NCBI RefSeq assembly: GCF_030053775.1
Contig: NZ_CP125669.1
Coordinates: 2,723,962-2,787,961, forward strand
DNA: 64,000 bases
Direction of reading: 5' to 3'
From: Acinetobacter corruptisaponis
Lineage (GTDB): Bacteria > Pseudomonadota > Gammaproteobacteria > Pseudomonadales > Moraxellaceae
Below, in pieces: positions 29,064 through 38,943 of the stretch (its first letter is position 1; each line of letters opens with the position of its first letter). A program made the position numbers and the translations under genes. The notes beneath the pieces are model-generated. The model was not told the DNA's origin and did not search any database. It saw only the letters and a list, made by a program, of their open reading frames with translations.

Positions 29064-30422
29064 GTGTCTATGACTCCTAGTTCTACTGGTCATGTAAACA
29101 TGATGAAAGGCCAACCATTTCATGTGAAATACCGTGAAATTATTCGTCGATTAATGTTTTTGATTGGCGCGTTATTGGTCTTTCGACTAGGAGCGCATAT
29201 TCCGTTGCCAGGTATTGATAACGTAGCGCTAGCACGGTTTTTTAAAGCTAATGAAGGTACTTTCTTAGGTTTATTTAACATGTTCTCTGGCGGTGCGTTG
29301 GAACGCATGTCAATTCTGGCGTTGGGAATCATGCCGTATATCTCTGCATCGATTATCGTGCAGTTGATGTCAACGGTGGTTCCTTCGCTGGAAGCTTTGA
29401 AAAAAGAAGGCGAACAGGGCAAGCGTAAGATCAATCAATATACGCGTTACGGCACCCTGCTGCTTGCACTTGTGCAAGGGGTGGGTATGTGTGCTGGCCT
29501 GATCAGTCAGGGAATTACCCTGACCTCAGGTCTGGCATTCTATGTTCCAGCAGTCACTTCGTTGGTTGCGGGAACAATGTTTTTGATGTGGCTGGGGGAG
29601 CAGATTACCGAGCGTGGTGTTGGTAATGGTATCTCCATGATCATTTTCGCGGGTATTGTGGCAGGTTTGCCAAATCTCGTGATTCAGTCGTTTTCGTCTG
29701 TTCAGAATGGTCAAGGTAGTTTAATTGGTTTGGCTGTATTCGGTTTATTATCGTTGGCAGTCCTCGCTGCGATTGTGTTTATTGAAAAGGCACAGCGTCG
29801 TATTCCAGTAAACTATGCTCAAAAACAACAGGGTCGTCGTGTATTTACTGCACAGCAAACGCATTTGCCATTAAAAATTAACATGGCGGGTGTGATTCCA
29901 GCAATTTTTGCAAGTTCATTGTTATTATTTCCAGCGAGCTTGGGACAATGGTTGGGAAGTGCTGATCCAAATGCAGGGATTGTAAAACGTAGTCTGCAAG
30001 ATCTGGCATTGGTGTTATCGCCTGGACAGCCGTTATATTTAATGCTCTTTGGCGCATTAATTATTTTCTTCTGTTATTTCTATACTGCGCTGGTGTTCAG
30101 CCCGAAAGAAGTTTCAGAAAACTTAAAGCGTAGCGGAGCATATGTGCCTGGTATCCGCCCAGGTGAGCAAACGGCTCGTTATTTAGATCATATTCTTAAC
30201 CGTTTGACATTTATTGGTGCAATTTACATTACAGTCGTATGCTTGATGCCGATGGTACTGCAAAGTTCATTTGGTATTCCATTCCATTTAGGTGGAACAT
30301 CGTTGCTGATTGTGGTGGTTGTGGTAATGGACTTTATGGCGCAACTTCAGGCGCACCTTACTTCGCATCAATATGATGACCAAACGTTAATGAGAAAAAC
30401 GACTGCTCATCCTAAGGGATAA
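29064..30422 (+). CDS. secY: Preprotein translocase subunit SecY (452 aa)
   Basis: The channel-forming subunit of the Sec translocon, with ten hydrophobic helices. Recognisable segments are the plug region [32 protein letters not shown]-like [20 protein letters not shown] and the cytoplasmic loop [16 protein letters not shown]. The start is GTG at 29064, 9 bases after AGGAG. The ATG two codons later is too far from it. SecY lies in the spc operon between rplO and rpmJ as in other proteobacteria. Confidence 0.97.
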
Positions 30423-30442
30423 GCGCACTTAGAGGTTTCATC

Positions 30443-30559
30443 ATGAAAGTACAAGCTTCTGTAAAGAAAATTTGTGGTAGCTGCAAAGTTATCCGTCGTA
30501 ATGGGGTTATTCGCGTGATTTGTAGCGCAGAACCTCGTCATAAGCAGCGTCAAGGTTAA
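30443..30559 (+). CDS. rpmJ: 50S ribosomal protein L36 (38 aa)
   Basis: A 39-codon frame preceded by AGAGG encodes [20 protein letters not shown] followed by [18 protein letters not shown]. The Cys and His residues (C11, C14, C27, H32) form the zinc ribbon of the C+ type of L36. It is the last gene of the spc part. Confidence 0.96.
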
Positions 30560-30604
30560 TTTAATTAAGACCTGTTGATTTCAGTAGGCTAATTAGGTTA
30601 TTAT

Positions 30605-30631
30605 CCGCCCCTCAAGATTTTTGTGGGGCGG
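30605..30631 (+). promoter_or_regulatory. GC-rich hairpin upstream of rpsM
   Basis: Stem CCGCCCC/GGGGCGG (30605-30611 with 30625-30631) with a 13-base loop, 36 bases before rpsM and without a T-run after it. It lies where the E. coli alpha operon carries the S4-responsive mRNA structure, so a similar role is possible but unproven. Confidence 0.5.
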
Positions 30632-30666
30632 TTGATTATCTTGACTGCCTTTTTGGAGAAAATTGA

Positions 30667-31023
30667 ATGGCTCGTATTGCCGGTGTAAACATTCCGGATA
30701 ACAAGCATGCTGTTATCTCTCTCACGTATATTTTTGGTATCGGTCGCCACACTGCTAAGAATATCTTAGCTGCTGTAGGTATCACTGAAACCACGAAAAT
30801 TCGTGAATTAGATGATGCTCAGCTTGATGCGATTCGTGCAGAAGTTGCCAAGGTTCCGACCGAAGGTGATTTACGTCGCGAAATTTCCATGAACATCAAA
30901 CGTTTAATGGATTTAGGCTGCTACCGCGGTCTTCGTCATCGTCGCAGCTTGCCTGTTCGCGGACAACGCACCAAAACTAACGCACGTACCCGTAAAGGTC
31001 CGCGCAAACCGATTAAAAAGTAA
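30667..31023 (+). CDS. rpsM: 30S ribosomal protein S13 (118 aa)
   Basis: S13 contacts the P-site tRNA and bridges to the 50S. It begins [20 protein letters not shown] and has the basic C-terminal tail [18 protein letters not shown]. First gene of the alpha part. Confidence 0.98.
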
Positions 31024-31042
31024 GATTTCTGGAAGCTAAAAG

Positions 31043-31429
31043 ATGGCTAAAGATACTCGCACACGCAAGAAGGTCACTCGTACCGTCTCTGAAGGTGTTG
31101 CACACATTCACGCGTCTTTTAATAACACCATTGTAACGATTACCGATCGTCAAGGTAATGCATTGGCTTGGGCCACCTCAGGTGGACAAGGCTTCCGTGG
31201 TTCACGTAAATCAACTCCGTTTGCTGCTCAGGTAGCTGCTGAAGTTGCTGGTAAGGCAGCTTTGGATTACGGTTTGAAAAATCTGGATGTCCTTGTGAAA
31301 GGTCCTGGTCCAGGTCGTGAGTCTGCGGTTCGTGCATTAGGCGCAGTGGGTTATAAGATTAACAGCATTACCGATGTGACTCCAATTCCTCACAACGGTT
31401 GCCGTCCACCTAAAAAACGTCGCGTGTAA
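31043..31429 (+). CDS. rpsK: 30S ribosomal protein S11 (128 aa)
   Basis: S11 forms the 30S platform near the E site. The family motifs [19 protein letters not shown] and [16 protein letters not shown] are intact. Confidence 0.98.
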
Positions 31430-31441
31430 GGAGAAACATTC

Positions 31442-32068
31442 ATGGCTCGTTATATTGGTCCAAAATGCAAACTCTCTCGTCGCGAAGGGACAGACCTGCA
31501 ACTTAAATCAGGCGTTAAACCGTTTGATGTAAAAACTAAAAAAGCGAACAAAGCACCTGGTCAACATGGTGCGGCTCGTGGTGGTAAACAATCTGAGTAT
31601 TCACTACAATTACGTGAAAAACAAAAAGTACGTCGTATGTACGGTGTGTTAGAGCGTCAATTTAGTAACTACTATAAAGAAGCAGCTCGTGTTAAAGGCG
31701 CAACAGGTGAAAACTTGTTGAAACTGCTTGAAAGCCGTCTGGATAACGTTGTTTATCGCATGGGTTTTGGTTCTACACGTGCAGAAGCTCGTCAGTTAGT
31801 TAGTCACCGTTCTATTACTTTAAATGGCCGTCGTGTAAACATTGCGTCTATTCAAGTAAAAGCGGGTGATGTAATTGCGGTTCATGAAGGCGCTAAACAA
31901 CAATTGCGTATCAAAAATGCAATTGAATTAGCTGCTCAACGTGGTATCCCTGCTTGGATGGAAGTTGATCATTCTAAGTTGGAAGGTACGTTCAAAGCTG
32001 CACCTGATCGTTCTGATCTACCTGCTGAAATCAACGAAAGCTTGATTGTAGAATTGTATTCTAAATAA
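31442..32068 (+). CDS. rpsD: 30S ribosomal protein S4 (208 aa)
   Basis: S4 is a primary 16S-binding assembly protein and, in E. coli, the translational repressor of the alpha operon. It contains [20 protein letters not shown] near residue 95 and the S4 RNA-binding domain after it. Confidence 0.98.
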   Translation: MARYIGPKCKLSRREGTDLQLKSGVKPFDVKTKKANKAPGQHGAARGGKQSEYSLQLREKQKVRRMYGVLERQFSNYYKEAARVKGATGENLLKLLESRLDNVVYRMGFGSTRAEARQLVSHRSITLNGRRVNIASIQVKAGDVIAVHEGAKQQLRIKNAIELAAQRGIPAWMEVDHSKLEGTFKAAPDRSDLPAEINESLIVELYSK

Positions 32069-32086
32069 TCCTTGAGGTAGCAATAA

Positions 32087-33094
32087 ATGACGCGTACTGC
32101 AAACGAGTTTCTAACTCCGCAAGCGATCAAGGTCGAAGCGGTGAGCGGGACCTCGGCAAAAGTGATTCTGGAACCTTTGGAGCGTGGCTTTGGTCATACT
32201 CTAGGTAATGCTTTACGTCGCATTCTATTGTCTTCTTTGCCTGGCGCTGCTGTGGTTGAAGTAGAAATAGAAGGCGTCGAGCACGAGTACAGTACTTTAG
32301 AAGGCTTGCAGCAGGACATCGTCGAGCTCTTGCTGAACCTAAAAGGATTGTCTATTAAGCTGTTCGATCAAAACGAAGCATATTTAACATTGGAAAAGCA
32401 GGGTGCAGGTGACGTAACAGCAGCTGACCTCCGTTTGCCTCACAATGTTGAAGTGGTTAACCCTGATCATTTAATCGGTACTTTGAGTTCTTCTGGTTCA
32501 TTGAAAATGCGCCTTAAAGTTGCTCAAGGTCGTGGTTATGAAACATCTGACTCACGTTTCCCTGAAGGTGAAACACGTCCAGTAGGCCGTTTACAGTTAG
32601 ATGCGTCTTATAGCCCGATTAAGCGTGTGTCTTATACCGTAGAAAATGCGCGTGTAGAACAACGTACCGATCTTGATAAACTCGTAATCGATCTTGAAAC
32701 CAACGGAACGGTTGATCCTGAGGAAGCGATCCGCAAAGCGGCAACAATCTTGCAACAACAAATTGCAATCTTTGTTGATCTTCAGAAAGACCAAACTCCT
32801 GTGGCTCAGGAACCGCGCGAAGAAGTTGACCCAATCTTGCTTCGTCCAGTAGATGATCTCGAGCTAACTGTTCGTTCTGCTAACTGTTTGAAGGCAGAAA
32901 ATATTTACTACATTGGTGATCTTGTTCAACGTACTGAGGTTGAGTTGTTGAAAACTCCAAACCTAGGCAAAAAATCGTTAACAGAGATCAAAGATGTTTT
33001 GGCATCGAAAGGTTTACAACTCGGCATGCGTTTGGAGAACTGGCCACCAGCTAGCCTCCGTATGGATGACCGTTTTGCCTATCGTAGCCGTTAA
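32087..33094 (+). CDS. rpoA: DNA-directed RNA polymerase subunit alpha (335 aa)
   Basis: Both domains are complete. The N-terminal dimerisation domain (residues 1 to about 235) contains [20 protein letters not shown], and the C-terminal domain (about 250-335) contains [20 protein letters not shown], which includes the arginine that contacts UP elements and activators. It sits between rpsD and rplQ as in other proteobacteria. Confidence 0.99.
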   Translation: MTRTANEFLTPQAIKVEAVSGTSAKVILEPLERGFGHTLGNALRRILLSSLPGAAVVEVEIEGVEHEYSTLEGLQQDIVELLLNLKGLSIKLFDQNEAYLTLEKQGAGDVTAADLRLPHNVEVVNPDHLIGTLSSSGSLKMRLKVAQGRGYETSDSRFPEGETRPVGRLQLDASYSPIKRVSYTVENARVEQRTDLDKLVIDLETNGTVDPEEAIRKAATILQQQIAIFVDLQKDQTPVAQEPREEVDPILLRPVDDLELTVRSANCLKAENIYYIGDLVQRTEVELLKTPNLGKKSLTEIKDVLASKGLQLGMRLENWPPASLRMDDRFAYRSR

Positions 33095-33112
33095 TTAAGT
33101 AGGACTATCACC

Positions 33113-33478
33113 ATGCGTCATCGTAATAGTGGTGTGAAATTAGGCCGTACAAGCAGCCATCGTAAGGCGTTGTTCCAAAATTTAACAAATGCTTTGGTTG
33201 AGCATGAGTTAATTAAAACAACTTTGCCTAAAGCGAAAGAACTTCGCCGCGTTGCTGAGCCTTTAATCACTTTAGCTAAAAACGATACAGTAGCAAACCG
33301 TCGTTTAGCGTTTGCTCGTACTCGTTCTGCAGCAACTGTTGGTAAATTATTTACCGTTCTTGGCCCTCGTTACAAAGAGCGTAACGGCGGTTATCTACGT
33401 GTTCTTAAAGCGGGCTTCCGTGCAGGTGATGCTGCACCGATGGCTTACGTTGAACTTGTAGACCGTGAAGTAAAATAA
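33113..33478 (+). CDS. rplQ: 50S ribosomal protein L17 (121 aa)
   Basis: L17 lies near the tunnel exit. It begins [20 protein letters not shown] and is the last gene of the S10-spc-alpha superoperon, followed by a strong terminator. Confidence 0.98.
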   Translation: MRHRNSGVKLGRTSSHRKALFQNLTNALVEHELIKTTLPKAKELRRVAEPLITLAKNDTVANRRLAFARTRSAATVGKLFTVLGPRYKERNGGYLRVLKAGFRAGDAAPMAYVELVDREVK

Positions 33479-33510
33479 TACTTTCACGTACAAGAGCAGC
33501 TCAGTTGTTC

Positions 33511-33540
33511 AAAAAAGGTCGGTTTATTCCGACCTTTTTT
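33511..33540 (+). terminator. Rho-independent terminator of the superoperon
   Basis: A 12-bp stem (33511-33522 with 33529-33540, core AAGGTCGG/CCGACCTT), a 6-base loop and a T6 tail. Confidence 0.92.
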
Positions 33541-33702
33541 ATTGCTTATTTTAAATAATTTTAACTCTTAACTTTTTGTTTAAGTAATAATCTTTATTTA
33601 AAATAAAATTGAAATAGGTAGTATTTTAATAAACTTAAATTGAATATATTTATTTTAATCCTATTTGAAATATATTAAATTAATATTTTTTAGACTAGAA
33701 AT

Positions 33703-34950
33703 ATGAATATTAAAGATCAAATATTCCGCATAATCATCCTTATATTGTTTTTTATTACGCCAACTTTTGCAAAATATCTTAGATTTAAATATACGCTAAG
33801 ATTGGCTAATCAAGGAAATGTGGATGCACAAAATGACCTTGGTGTGTTATATCGGCAAGGTGAGGGTGTAGTTCAAGATTATGAAAAAGCACTAGTATGG
33901 TTTAAGAAAGCTGCTGCTCAGGAATGTGTAAATGCACAATTTAACCTTGGTACGTTATATCAGCATGGTGAAGGTGTTGTGCAAGATTATGAAGAAGCAT
34001 TGAAATGGTATAATAAGGCAGTGGCTCAAGATAATTCAGATGCACAATTTAACCTTGGCGTGATGTACCAGAGGGGGCAAGGCGTCATACAAGATTATGA
34101 AAAAGCATTTGAATGGTATAGCAAGTCTGCTGCTCAGGAATATGCTTTAGCGTTGAGTAACCTTGGATGGATGTATCAACATGGTCAAGGTGTAGCCCAA
34201 AATAATGACAAAGCATTGGAATGCTATAGTAAAGCAGTCGCTTTAGGATGTAAGGATGCAGAAAATAATCTTGCAACAGTGTATCAAAACAGTAAAGGCG
34301 CACTACAAAATTATGAGAAAGCGTTCGAGTTGTACACCAAGCTAGCTGTACAAGGTAATGCAAGTGCTCAAAATAATCTTGGAGTGATGTATCAGTATGG
34401 TCAAGCTATAGCACAAAATTATACCAAAGCATTTAAATGGTATAGTAAGGCAGTCGCGCAAGAATATAGAGAAGCACAATATAATCTTGGATCAATGTAT
34501 TACAATGGCATTGGAATAGTACAAAATTATGAAAAAGCGTTTGAATTATTTAGCAAGGCAGCGATTCAAGGTGATATTGGAGCACAAAATAATCTTGGAG
34601 TGATGTATATTGTTGGCCAAGGCATAGCCCAAAATGATAAAAAAGCATTTGAATGGTTTGGAAAAGCAGCAGCCCAAGGAAGTAAAGAAGCGCAAAATAA
34701 CCTCGGTTCAATGTATTATCAGGGGCTTGGCGTAAGTCAAAGTTATGAAAAAGCATTTGAATTGTTTAGCAAGGCAGCGATTCAAGGTGATATTGGGGCA
34801 CAAAATAATCTGGGAGTATTATATGAAAATGGTCATGGTGTAGTACAAGATTTAGAAAAAGCATTTGAATGGTTTAGCAAGGCAGCGACCCAAGGAAATA
34901 CAGATGCACAAAATAATTTACAACGGATACATGAAAAAGGATTGATATAA
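33703..34950 (+). CDS. Sel1-like repeat protein, secreted or anchored (415 aa)
   Basis: After a hydrophobic N-terminus (IIILILFFITPTFA, signal peptide or anchor) the protein consists of ten full 36-residue Sel1-type repeats (from residue 42) plus a partial eleventh, each of the form AQNNLGxMYxxGxGVxQxYEKAFEWYxKAAxQG. Such alpha/alpha solenoids mediate protein-protein contacts. In bacteria they occur in secretion, cell-envelope and host-interaction proteins. The gene and its flanks (33541-35406) are clearly more AT-rich than the neighbouring ribosomal genes, which suggests horizontal acquisition. Repeats 7 and 9 are nearly identical, so the array has duplicated internally. No partner gene identifies its target. 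Confidence 0.85.
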   Translation: MNIKDQIFRIIILILFFITPTFAKYLRFKYTLRLANQGNVDAQNDLGVLYRQGEGVVQDYEKALVWFKKAAAQECVNAQFNLGTLYQHGEGVVQDYEEALKWYNKAVAQDNSDAQFNLGVMYQRGQGVIQDYEKAFEWYSKSAAQEYALALSNLGWMYQHGQGVAQNNDKALECYSKAVALGCKDAENNLATVYQNSKGALQNYEKAFELYTKLAVQGNASAQNNLGVMYQYGQAIAQNYTKAFKWYSKAVAQEYREAQYNLGSMYYNGIGIVQNYEKAFELFSKAAIQGDIGAQNNLGVMYIVGQGIAQNDKKAFEWFGKAAAQGSKEAQNNLGSMYYQGLGVSQSYEKAFELFSKAAIQGDIGAQNNLGVLYENGHGVVQDLEKAFEWFSKAATQGNTDAQNNLQRIHEKGLI

Positions 34951-35084
34951 CGCAAAGCTTTTTCATATTTTAAAGTAGTAAGTATGGATATATTCACATG
35001 GAACTGATATTAATACTTATAACTTCACAATATAACTGTATAAAATTATTGAAATTTTCTTTTTCACATTTGATTTTATCTTAG

Positions 35085-35120
35085 GCCGTTTTAAAGGGTT
35101 GTGTACTCGAACGGCTTTTT
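35085..35120 (+). terminator. Probable terminator downstream of the Sel1-repeat gene
   Basis: Stem GCCGTT/AACGGC (35085-35090 with 35110-35115), a 19-base loop and a T5 tail. It is weaker than others in the window. Confidence 0.55.
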
Positions 35121-35341
35121 ACAAAACTTTCTCGTTTCATGCCTGTTTCTTAGAGTCTACTTGCTTTCCGATCTTGAATAAAGTTTGTCTCTAAGCATTC
35201 TATGAGTGTAGTAATCTTATCCTTTTACTAAAGCTAAATCTTCTAATGAAAGAAATCCAAGCAAAAATCTCAAGATTTTTTTCACCCATATTTCTTTAAA
35301 ATGTCCCGAACTGATATAAAAAAACCGATGAATGACTAAAC

Positions 35342-35361
35342 TTGACATTGTGTATTGTCAA
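35342..35361. promoter_or_regulatory. Inverted repeat upstream of almA, possible operator/promoter
   Basis: TTGACA at 35342-35347 and TGTCAA at 35356-35361 form a perfect 6-bp inverted repeat with an 8-base spacer, 46 bases before the almA start. TTGACA is also a consensus -35 hexamer, so a repressor bound here would block the promoter. No clear -10 was assigned. Confidence 0.45.
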
Positions 35362-35406
35362 ATTTGTGCTTTAATAAAGACATGATTTATACAGGGTATA
35401 AAAACA

Positions 35407-36897
35407 ATGGAAAAGCAAGTTGATGTATTAATTATTGGTGCTGGTATCTCTGGGATTGGGTTAGCCGTGCACCTTTCTAAAAACTGTCCACAACGTAATT
35501 TTGAAATTCTAGAGCGTCGTGAAAGCTTTGGTGGAACTTGGGATCTGTTCCGTTATCCTGGTATTCGTTCTGATTCTGATATGTCAACTTTTGGTTTTAA
35601 TTTTAAACCTTGGGCCAAAGAGAAAGTTCTTGCAAGTGGTGCTGAAATTAAAGGCTATTTAAGTGACGTCATCAGCGAAAACAATCTGAAAGATAAGATT
35701 CATTTTGGTCATCGTGTCCTTTCAGCTAACTATGATTCAGCTAAGAAAAAATGGTTTGTAGAAATTGAAGACAATAACAACAAGAAGCAGACTTGGTCGG
35801 CTAACTTTGTTATGGGGTGTACTGGTTACTATAACTATGACCAAGGTTATGCACCGAAATTTCCGAAACAGGAAGACTTTAAAGGCCAATTCATTCATCC
35901 ACAACACTGGCCTGAAAACCTAGATTATACAGGCAAGAAAGTGGTCATTATTGGTAGTGGCGCAACAGCAATTACCTTGGTACCGTCAATGGTGAAAGGT
36001 GGAGCAGGGCATGTCACCATGTTGCAGCGTTCACCAACATATATTGCAACAATTCCTTCAATCGACTTTATTTATGAAAAAACACGTAAATTTATGTCTG
36101 AGGAAACAGCCTATAAGTTTACCCGTGCACGTAATATTGGTATGCAACGTGGTATCTATGCGCTGGCGCAAAAATATCCAAAAACAGTACGTCGTTTATT
36201 GTTGAAAGGTATTGAGTTGCAGTTGAAAGGTAAAGTGGACATGAAGCACTTTACGCCAAGCTACAACCCTTGGGACCAGCGTTTATGTGTTGTACCAGAT
36301 GGTGATTTATTCAAGGCATTACGTGAAGGTAAGGCAAGTGTTGAAACGGATCAAATTGAGAAGTTCACTGCGAATGGTATCCAGTTAAAATCAGGTAAAC
36401 ATTTGGAAGCAGATATCGTTATTTCTGCAACTGGTTTGGAGATTCAGATTTTAGGTGGTGTGAAAGGTTCGATTGATGGCAAGCCAATGAATACTTCACA
36501 ACATATGCTGTATCAGGGTGTGATGGTGAGTGATGTGCCGAATATGGCAATGATCATTGGTTATATCAATGCTTCATGGACACTCAAGGTTGATATTGCT
36601 GCGGATTATATCTGCCGTTTAATCAACCATATGGACAAGAATGGTTATGATGAAGTGATTGCTCATGCAGATCCGTTACAACTTGAGCAAGACACCATTA
36701 TGGGTAAAATGTCTTCGGGTTATATTGCCCGTGCAGCGGATGTGATGCCAAAACAAGGTAAACAGGCACCGTGGAAGATCACCAACAACTATCTTGCTGA
36801 CCGCAAGGAATTGAAAGACGCTAAATTTAATGATGATGTTTTACAGTTCCACAAACGTGGTGAACAGGCAGATCGTAAGCCAAAGCTAGTGTCATAA
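35407..36897 (+). CDS. almA: Flavin-containing monooxygenase AlmA (496 aa)
   Basis: A class B flavoprotein monooxygenase. FAD-binding GAGISG is at residues 11-16, the Baeyer-Villiger fingerprint FxGxxxHxxxWP at 158-169 (F158, G160, H164, W168), and the NADPH-binding GSGATA at 183-188. The sequence closely resembles AlmA of Acinetobacter, as I recall it, which is required for growth on long-chain n-alkanes (C32 and above). It stands alone between an AT-rich spacer and a terminator. Further downstream is an acyl-CoA dehydrogenase of long-chain type on the other strand, in keeping with a lipid/alkane theme. Other FMO family members cannot be fully excluded, since the reaction is not visible. Confidence 0.88.
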   Translation: MEKQVDVLIIGAGISGIGLAVHLSKNCPQRNFEILERRESFGGTWDLFRYPGIRSDSDMSTFGFNFKPWAKEKVLASGAEIKGYLSDVISENNLKDKIHFGHRVLSANYDSAKKKWFVEIEDNNNKKQTWSANFVMGCTGYYNYDQGYAPKFPKQEDFKGQFIHPQHWPENLDYTGKKVVIIGSGATAITLVPSMVKGGAGHVTMLQRSPTYIATIPSIDFIYEKTRKFMSEETAYKFTRARNIGMQRGIYALAQKYPKTVRRLLLKGIELQLKGKVDMKHFTPSYNPWDQRLCVVPDGDLFKALREGKASVETDQIEKFTANGIQLKSGKHLEADIVISATGLEIQILGGVKGSIDGKPMNTSQHMLYQGVMVSDVPNMAMIIGYINASWTLKVDIAADYICRLINHMDKNGYDEVIAHADPLQLEQDTIMGKMSSGYIARAADVMPKQGKQAPWKITNNYLADRKELKDAKFNDDVLQFHKRGEQADRKPKLVS

Positions 36898-36918
36898 TCT
36901 GACATAGGTGAAATTGAG

Positions 36919-36947
36919 AACCTCATGTAAATACATGGGGTTTTTTT
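36919..36947 (+). terminator. Rho-independent terminator after almA
   Basis: An 11-bp stem with one G-U pair (36919-36929 with 36932-36942, core CATGTA/TACATG) followed by T7. Confidence 0.85.
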
Positions 36948-37034
36948 ATTGATATGGCTTTGGATATTCTTTCAATCAGAAGAATATCGCGTATATTTGA
37001 TGACATTAAAAAATTGAAAATCAGGGAAAGAGTG

Positions 37035-37535
37035 ATGAAGCAATGGGTGGTTTTAGGGGCATTATTGTTCAGTACCGCTGTTTTGGCAGATGATGTAAAA
37101 CAAAAGGAATTGATTGCACAGAAGCTTGTTGAGGTAGATGGAACGGAGCAGGGGCTGGAAGCGACAGACAAGTTGATCCTGGATCAAATTAAAATGCGCT
37201 TACCCAAAGATATCCCAGCAGAGTTTTATACAGATTTAACCAAGAATCTCAATTCTGAACAAAGAAAACAGTTCATTGTGCAACGTTATGTAGAAACATT
37301 TAGCCAGAAAGAGCTACAGGCTGCACTCTCATTCTATCAGTCTGCGGAAGGCAAAGCCTGGGCCAAGAAAGCCAGTGAAATTGGCAGTGAAGTGGCACAT
37401 TACACCACTCAAAATGCGCGTACCGCACTCAACACCACCATGCAGCAGCATGTGGAAAACCCAACAGTTAAACAGTTGATGGCCCGCATGAATCCAGCAC
37501 CTGTTCAGCAACCTGAAAAAACTGAACAGAAATAA
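37035..37535 (+). CDS. DUF2059-type secreted protein (166 aa)
   Basis: The signal peptide MKQWVVLGALLFSTAVLA is cleaved before DDVKQ, leaving a small helical periplasmic domain. The segment RYVETFSQKELQAALSFYQS followed by EGKAWAKKASEI is the hallmark of DUF2059 proteins, whose function is unknown. The C-terminus is Pro/Gln-rich. The start at 37035 follows AGGGAAAGAG and is preferred over the in-frame ATG at 36954, which would bury the signal peptide. It converges with the acyl-CoA dehydrogenase gene, with a shared terminator between. Confidence 0.78.
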   Translation: MKQWVVLGALLFSTAVLADDVKQKELIAQKLVEVDGTEQGLEATDKLILDQIKMRLPKDIPAEFYTDLTKNLNSEQRKQFIVQRYVETFSQKELQAALSFYQSAEGKAWAKKASEIGSEVAHYTTQNARTALNTTMQQHVENPTVKQLMARMNPAPVQQPEKTEQK

Positions 37536-37541
37536 ATAAAA

Positions 37542-37575
37542 AAGGGAATAGTGAATCAACACTATTCCCCTTTTG
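37542..37575. terminator. Bidirectional terminator between the DUF2059 gene and the acyl-CoA dehydrogenase
   Basis: A long stem (AGGGAATAGTG/CACTATTCCCC region, 37542-37553 with 37560-37571) with an AATCAA loop, A-run before and T4 after. Confidence 0.82.
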
Positions 37576-37586
37576 AATTTTTAAGC

Positions 37587-38759
37587 TTATAGGGTACGGG
37601 AAATCAACTCTTTCATGATTTCGTTGGTACCTGCATAAATACGGTTGGCACGGTTGTCGATATAGGCACGGGCAATTGGGTATTCCAGCATATAGCCATA
37701 ACCACCATGTAATTGTAGGCAGTCATCCACAACTTTTGAGAACATATCCGAGAGTTTATATTTTGCTGCTGCCGCTGCATCCACGCCCAAGCTTTCTTCC
37801 AGCTGGAGTTCCATGCAACGATCCAGATAAGTACGGCAGAAATCAATTTCTGTACGCAATTCTGCCAGCTTAAAACGAGTGTTCTGGAAAGTGCCGATTG
37901 GCTTACCGAATGCCTTACGGTCTTTGGTGTATTGTACTGTATGTGCAAACGCTGCTTCAGCACCTGCCTGACAGATAATCGCCACCAGCATACGTTCCCA
38001 AGCCAGCTCTTTCATCAGCATGATAAAGCCCATGCCTTCCATGCCCAGTAAGTTTTCTTTGGGTACACGGACATTGTCAAAGAACAGTTCACAGGTGTCC
38101 TGACCTTTCATACCGATTTTATTTAAAGGCTTGCCTTTACTAAAGCCTGCGCGATCAGCTTCAACGATAATGAGGGATAAGTTAGCAGAACCTTTTTCAT
38201 TGTTGCCTGTTTTGCAGACCACAATCGCCATATCGCAGAGATAGCCATTGGTGATGAAGATTTTAGAACCATTAATCACATATTCATCACCATCCAGTAC
38301 CGCAGTGGTGCGTACGGCCTGTAAATCTGAACCTGTACCTGGTTCAGTCATTGCAATGGCAGTAACAGTTTCACCTGTCGCCATTTTAGGCAGCCATTTT
38401 TGTTTTTGCTCTTCATTACCAAAGTTGTTGATATAGTTGGCAACGATGTCTGAGTGTAGGGAAAAGCCTGTACTTGAGTCCATGGCATAGGCCTGCTCTT
38501 CAATCAGGATCATGCTGTATAGACGATCCACACCTGAACCACCATATTCTTCAGGCATGGTGGTGCAGAGCAGGCCCAGCTCGCCCGCCTTGTTCCATAA
38601 GTCACGGTCAACATGCTGTTGTTTCTCATATTTCTCAATATTGGGAACAACTTCTTTTTCATAAAATTTACGGACTGTTTCGCGGAATGCTTCATGCTCA
38701 GAAGTAAATAGCTTACGCGGTAACATATTTGGAATTGGACGAATTGCACCTGATTGCAT
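37587..38759 (-). CDS. Acyl-CoA dehydrogenase, long-chain-like (390 aa)
   Basis: A complete FAD-dependent acyl-CoA dehydrogenase. The N-terminal helical domain is followed by FAD- and substrate-binding strands (AIAMTEPGTGSDLQ near 133-147, KIFITNGYLCD near 166) and the C-terminal four-helix domain (LQLHGGYGYMLEYP near 352). The usual catalytic Glu position (IYEGT) is Ala here (IYAGTNEIMKELI), while E255 in LAWERML matches the alternative catalytic site of long-chain and isovaleryl-CoA dehydrogenases, so activity is expected. It oxidises an acyl-CoA at the alpha-beta bond and passes electrons to ETF. The position near almA suits alkane or fatty-acid breakdown, though they are not in one operon. 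Confidence 0.92.
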   Translation of the reverse strand: MQSGAIRPIPNMLPRKLFTSEHEAFRETVRKFYEKEVVPNIEKYEKQQHVDRDLWNKAGELGLLCTTMPEEYGGSGVDRLYSMILIEEQAYAMDSSTGFSLHSDIVANYINNFGNEEQKQKWLPKMATGETVTAIAMTEPGTGSDLQAVRTTAVLDGDEYVINGSKIFITNGYLCDMAIVVCKTGNNEKGSANLSLIIVEADRAGFSKGKPLNKIGMKGQDTCELFFDNVRVPKENLLGMEGMGFIMLMKELAWERMLVAIICQAGAEAAFAHTVQYTKDRKAFGKPIGTFQNTRFKLAELRTEIDFCRTYLDRCMELQLEESLGVDAAAAAKYKLSDMFSKVVDDCLQLHGGYGYMLEYPIARAYIDNRANRIYAGTNEIMKELISRTL

Positions 38760-38943
38760 TTGTTATTTTTTCCCTAGAGTGTTGGATTTAAACATTCATT
38801 GCCACGATACAAGAAATTGAAAATAGTGGACAATGTGATCAATGCTCAATTTGACTGATGTATTTGGTCACTTGGGAAAAATCCCAGCGAAATTCTTGAG
38901 GGGATCGGGTAAACTAGGCCCAAATAGTTGCATAGTGGAATAA

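Larger units (their letters stand above)
34951..35406. other. AT-rich intergenic region before almA
   Basis: About 455 bp without a credible gene. It contains a terminator-like stem for the Sel1 gene (35085-35120) and, near almA, the 20-bp inverted repeat listed separately. The sequence ATAACTGTATAAAATTA near 35033 recurs near 39603 in another intergenic region. Confidence 0.5.
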
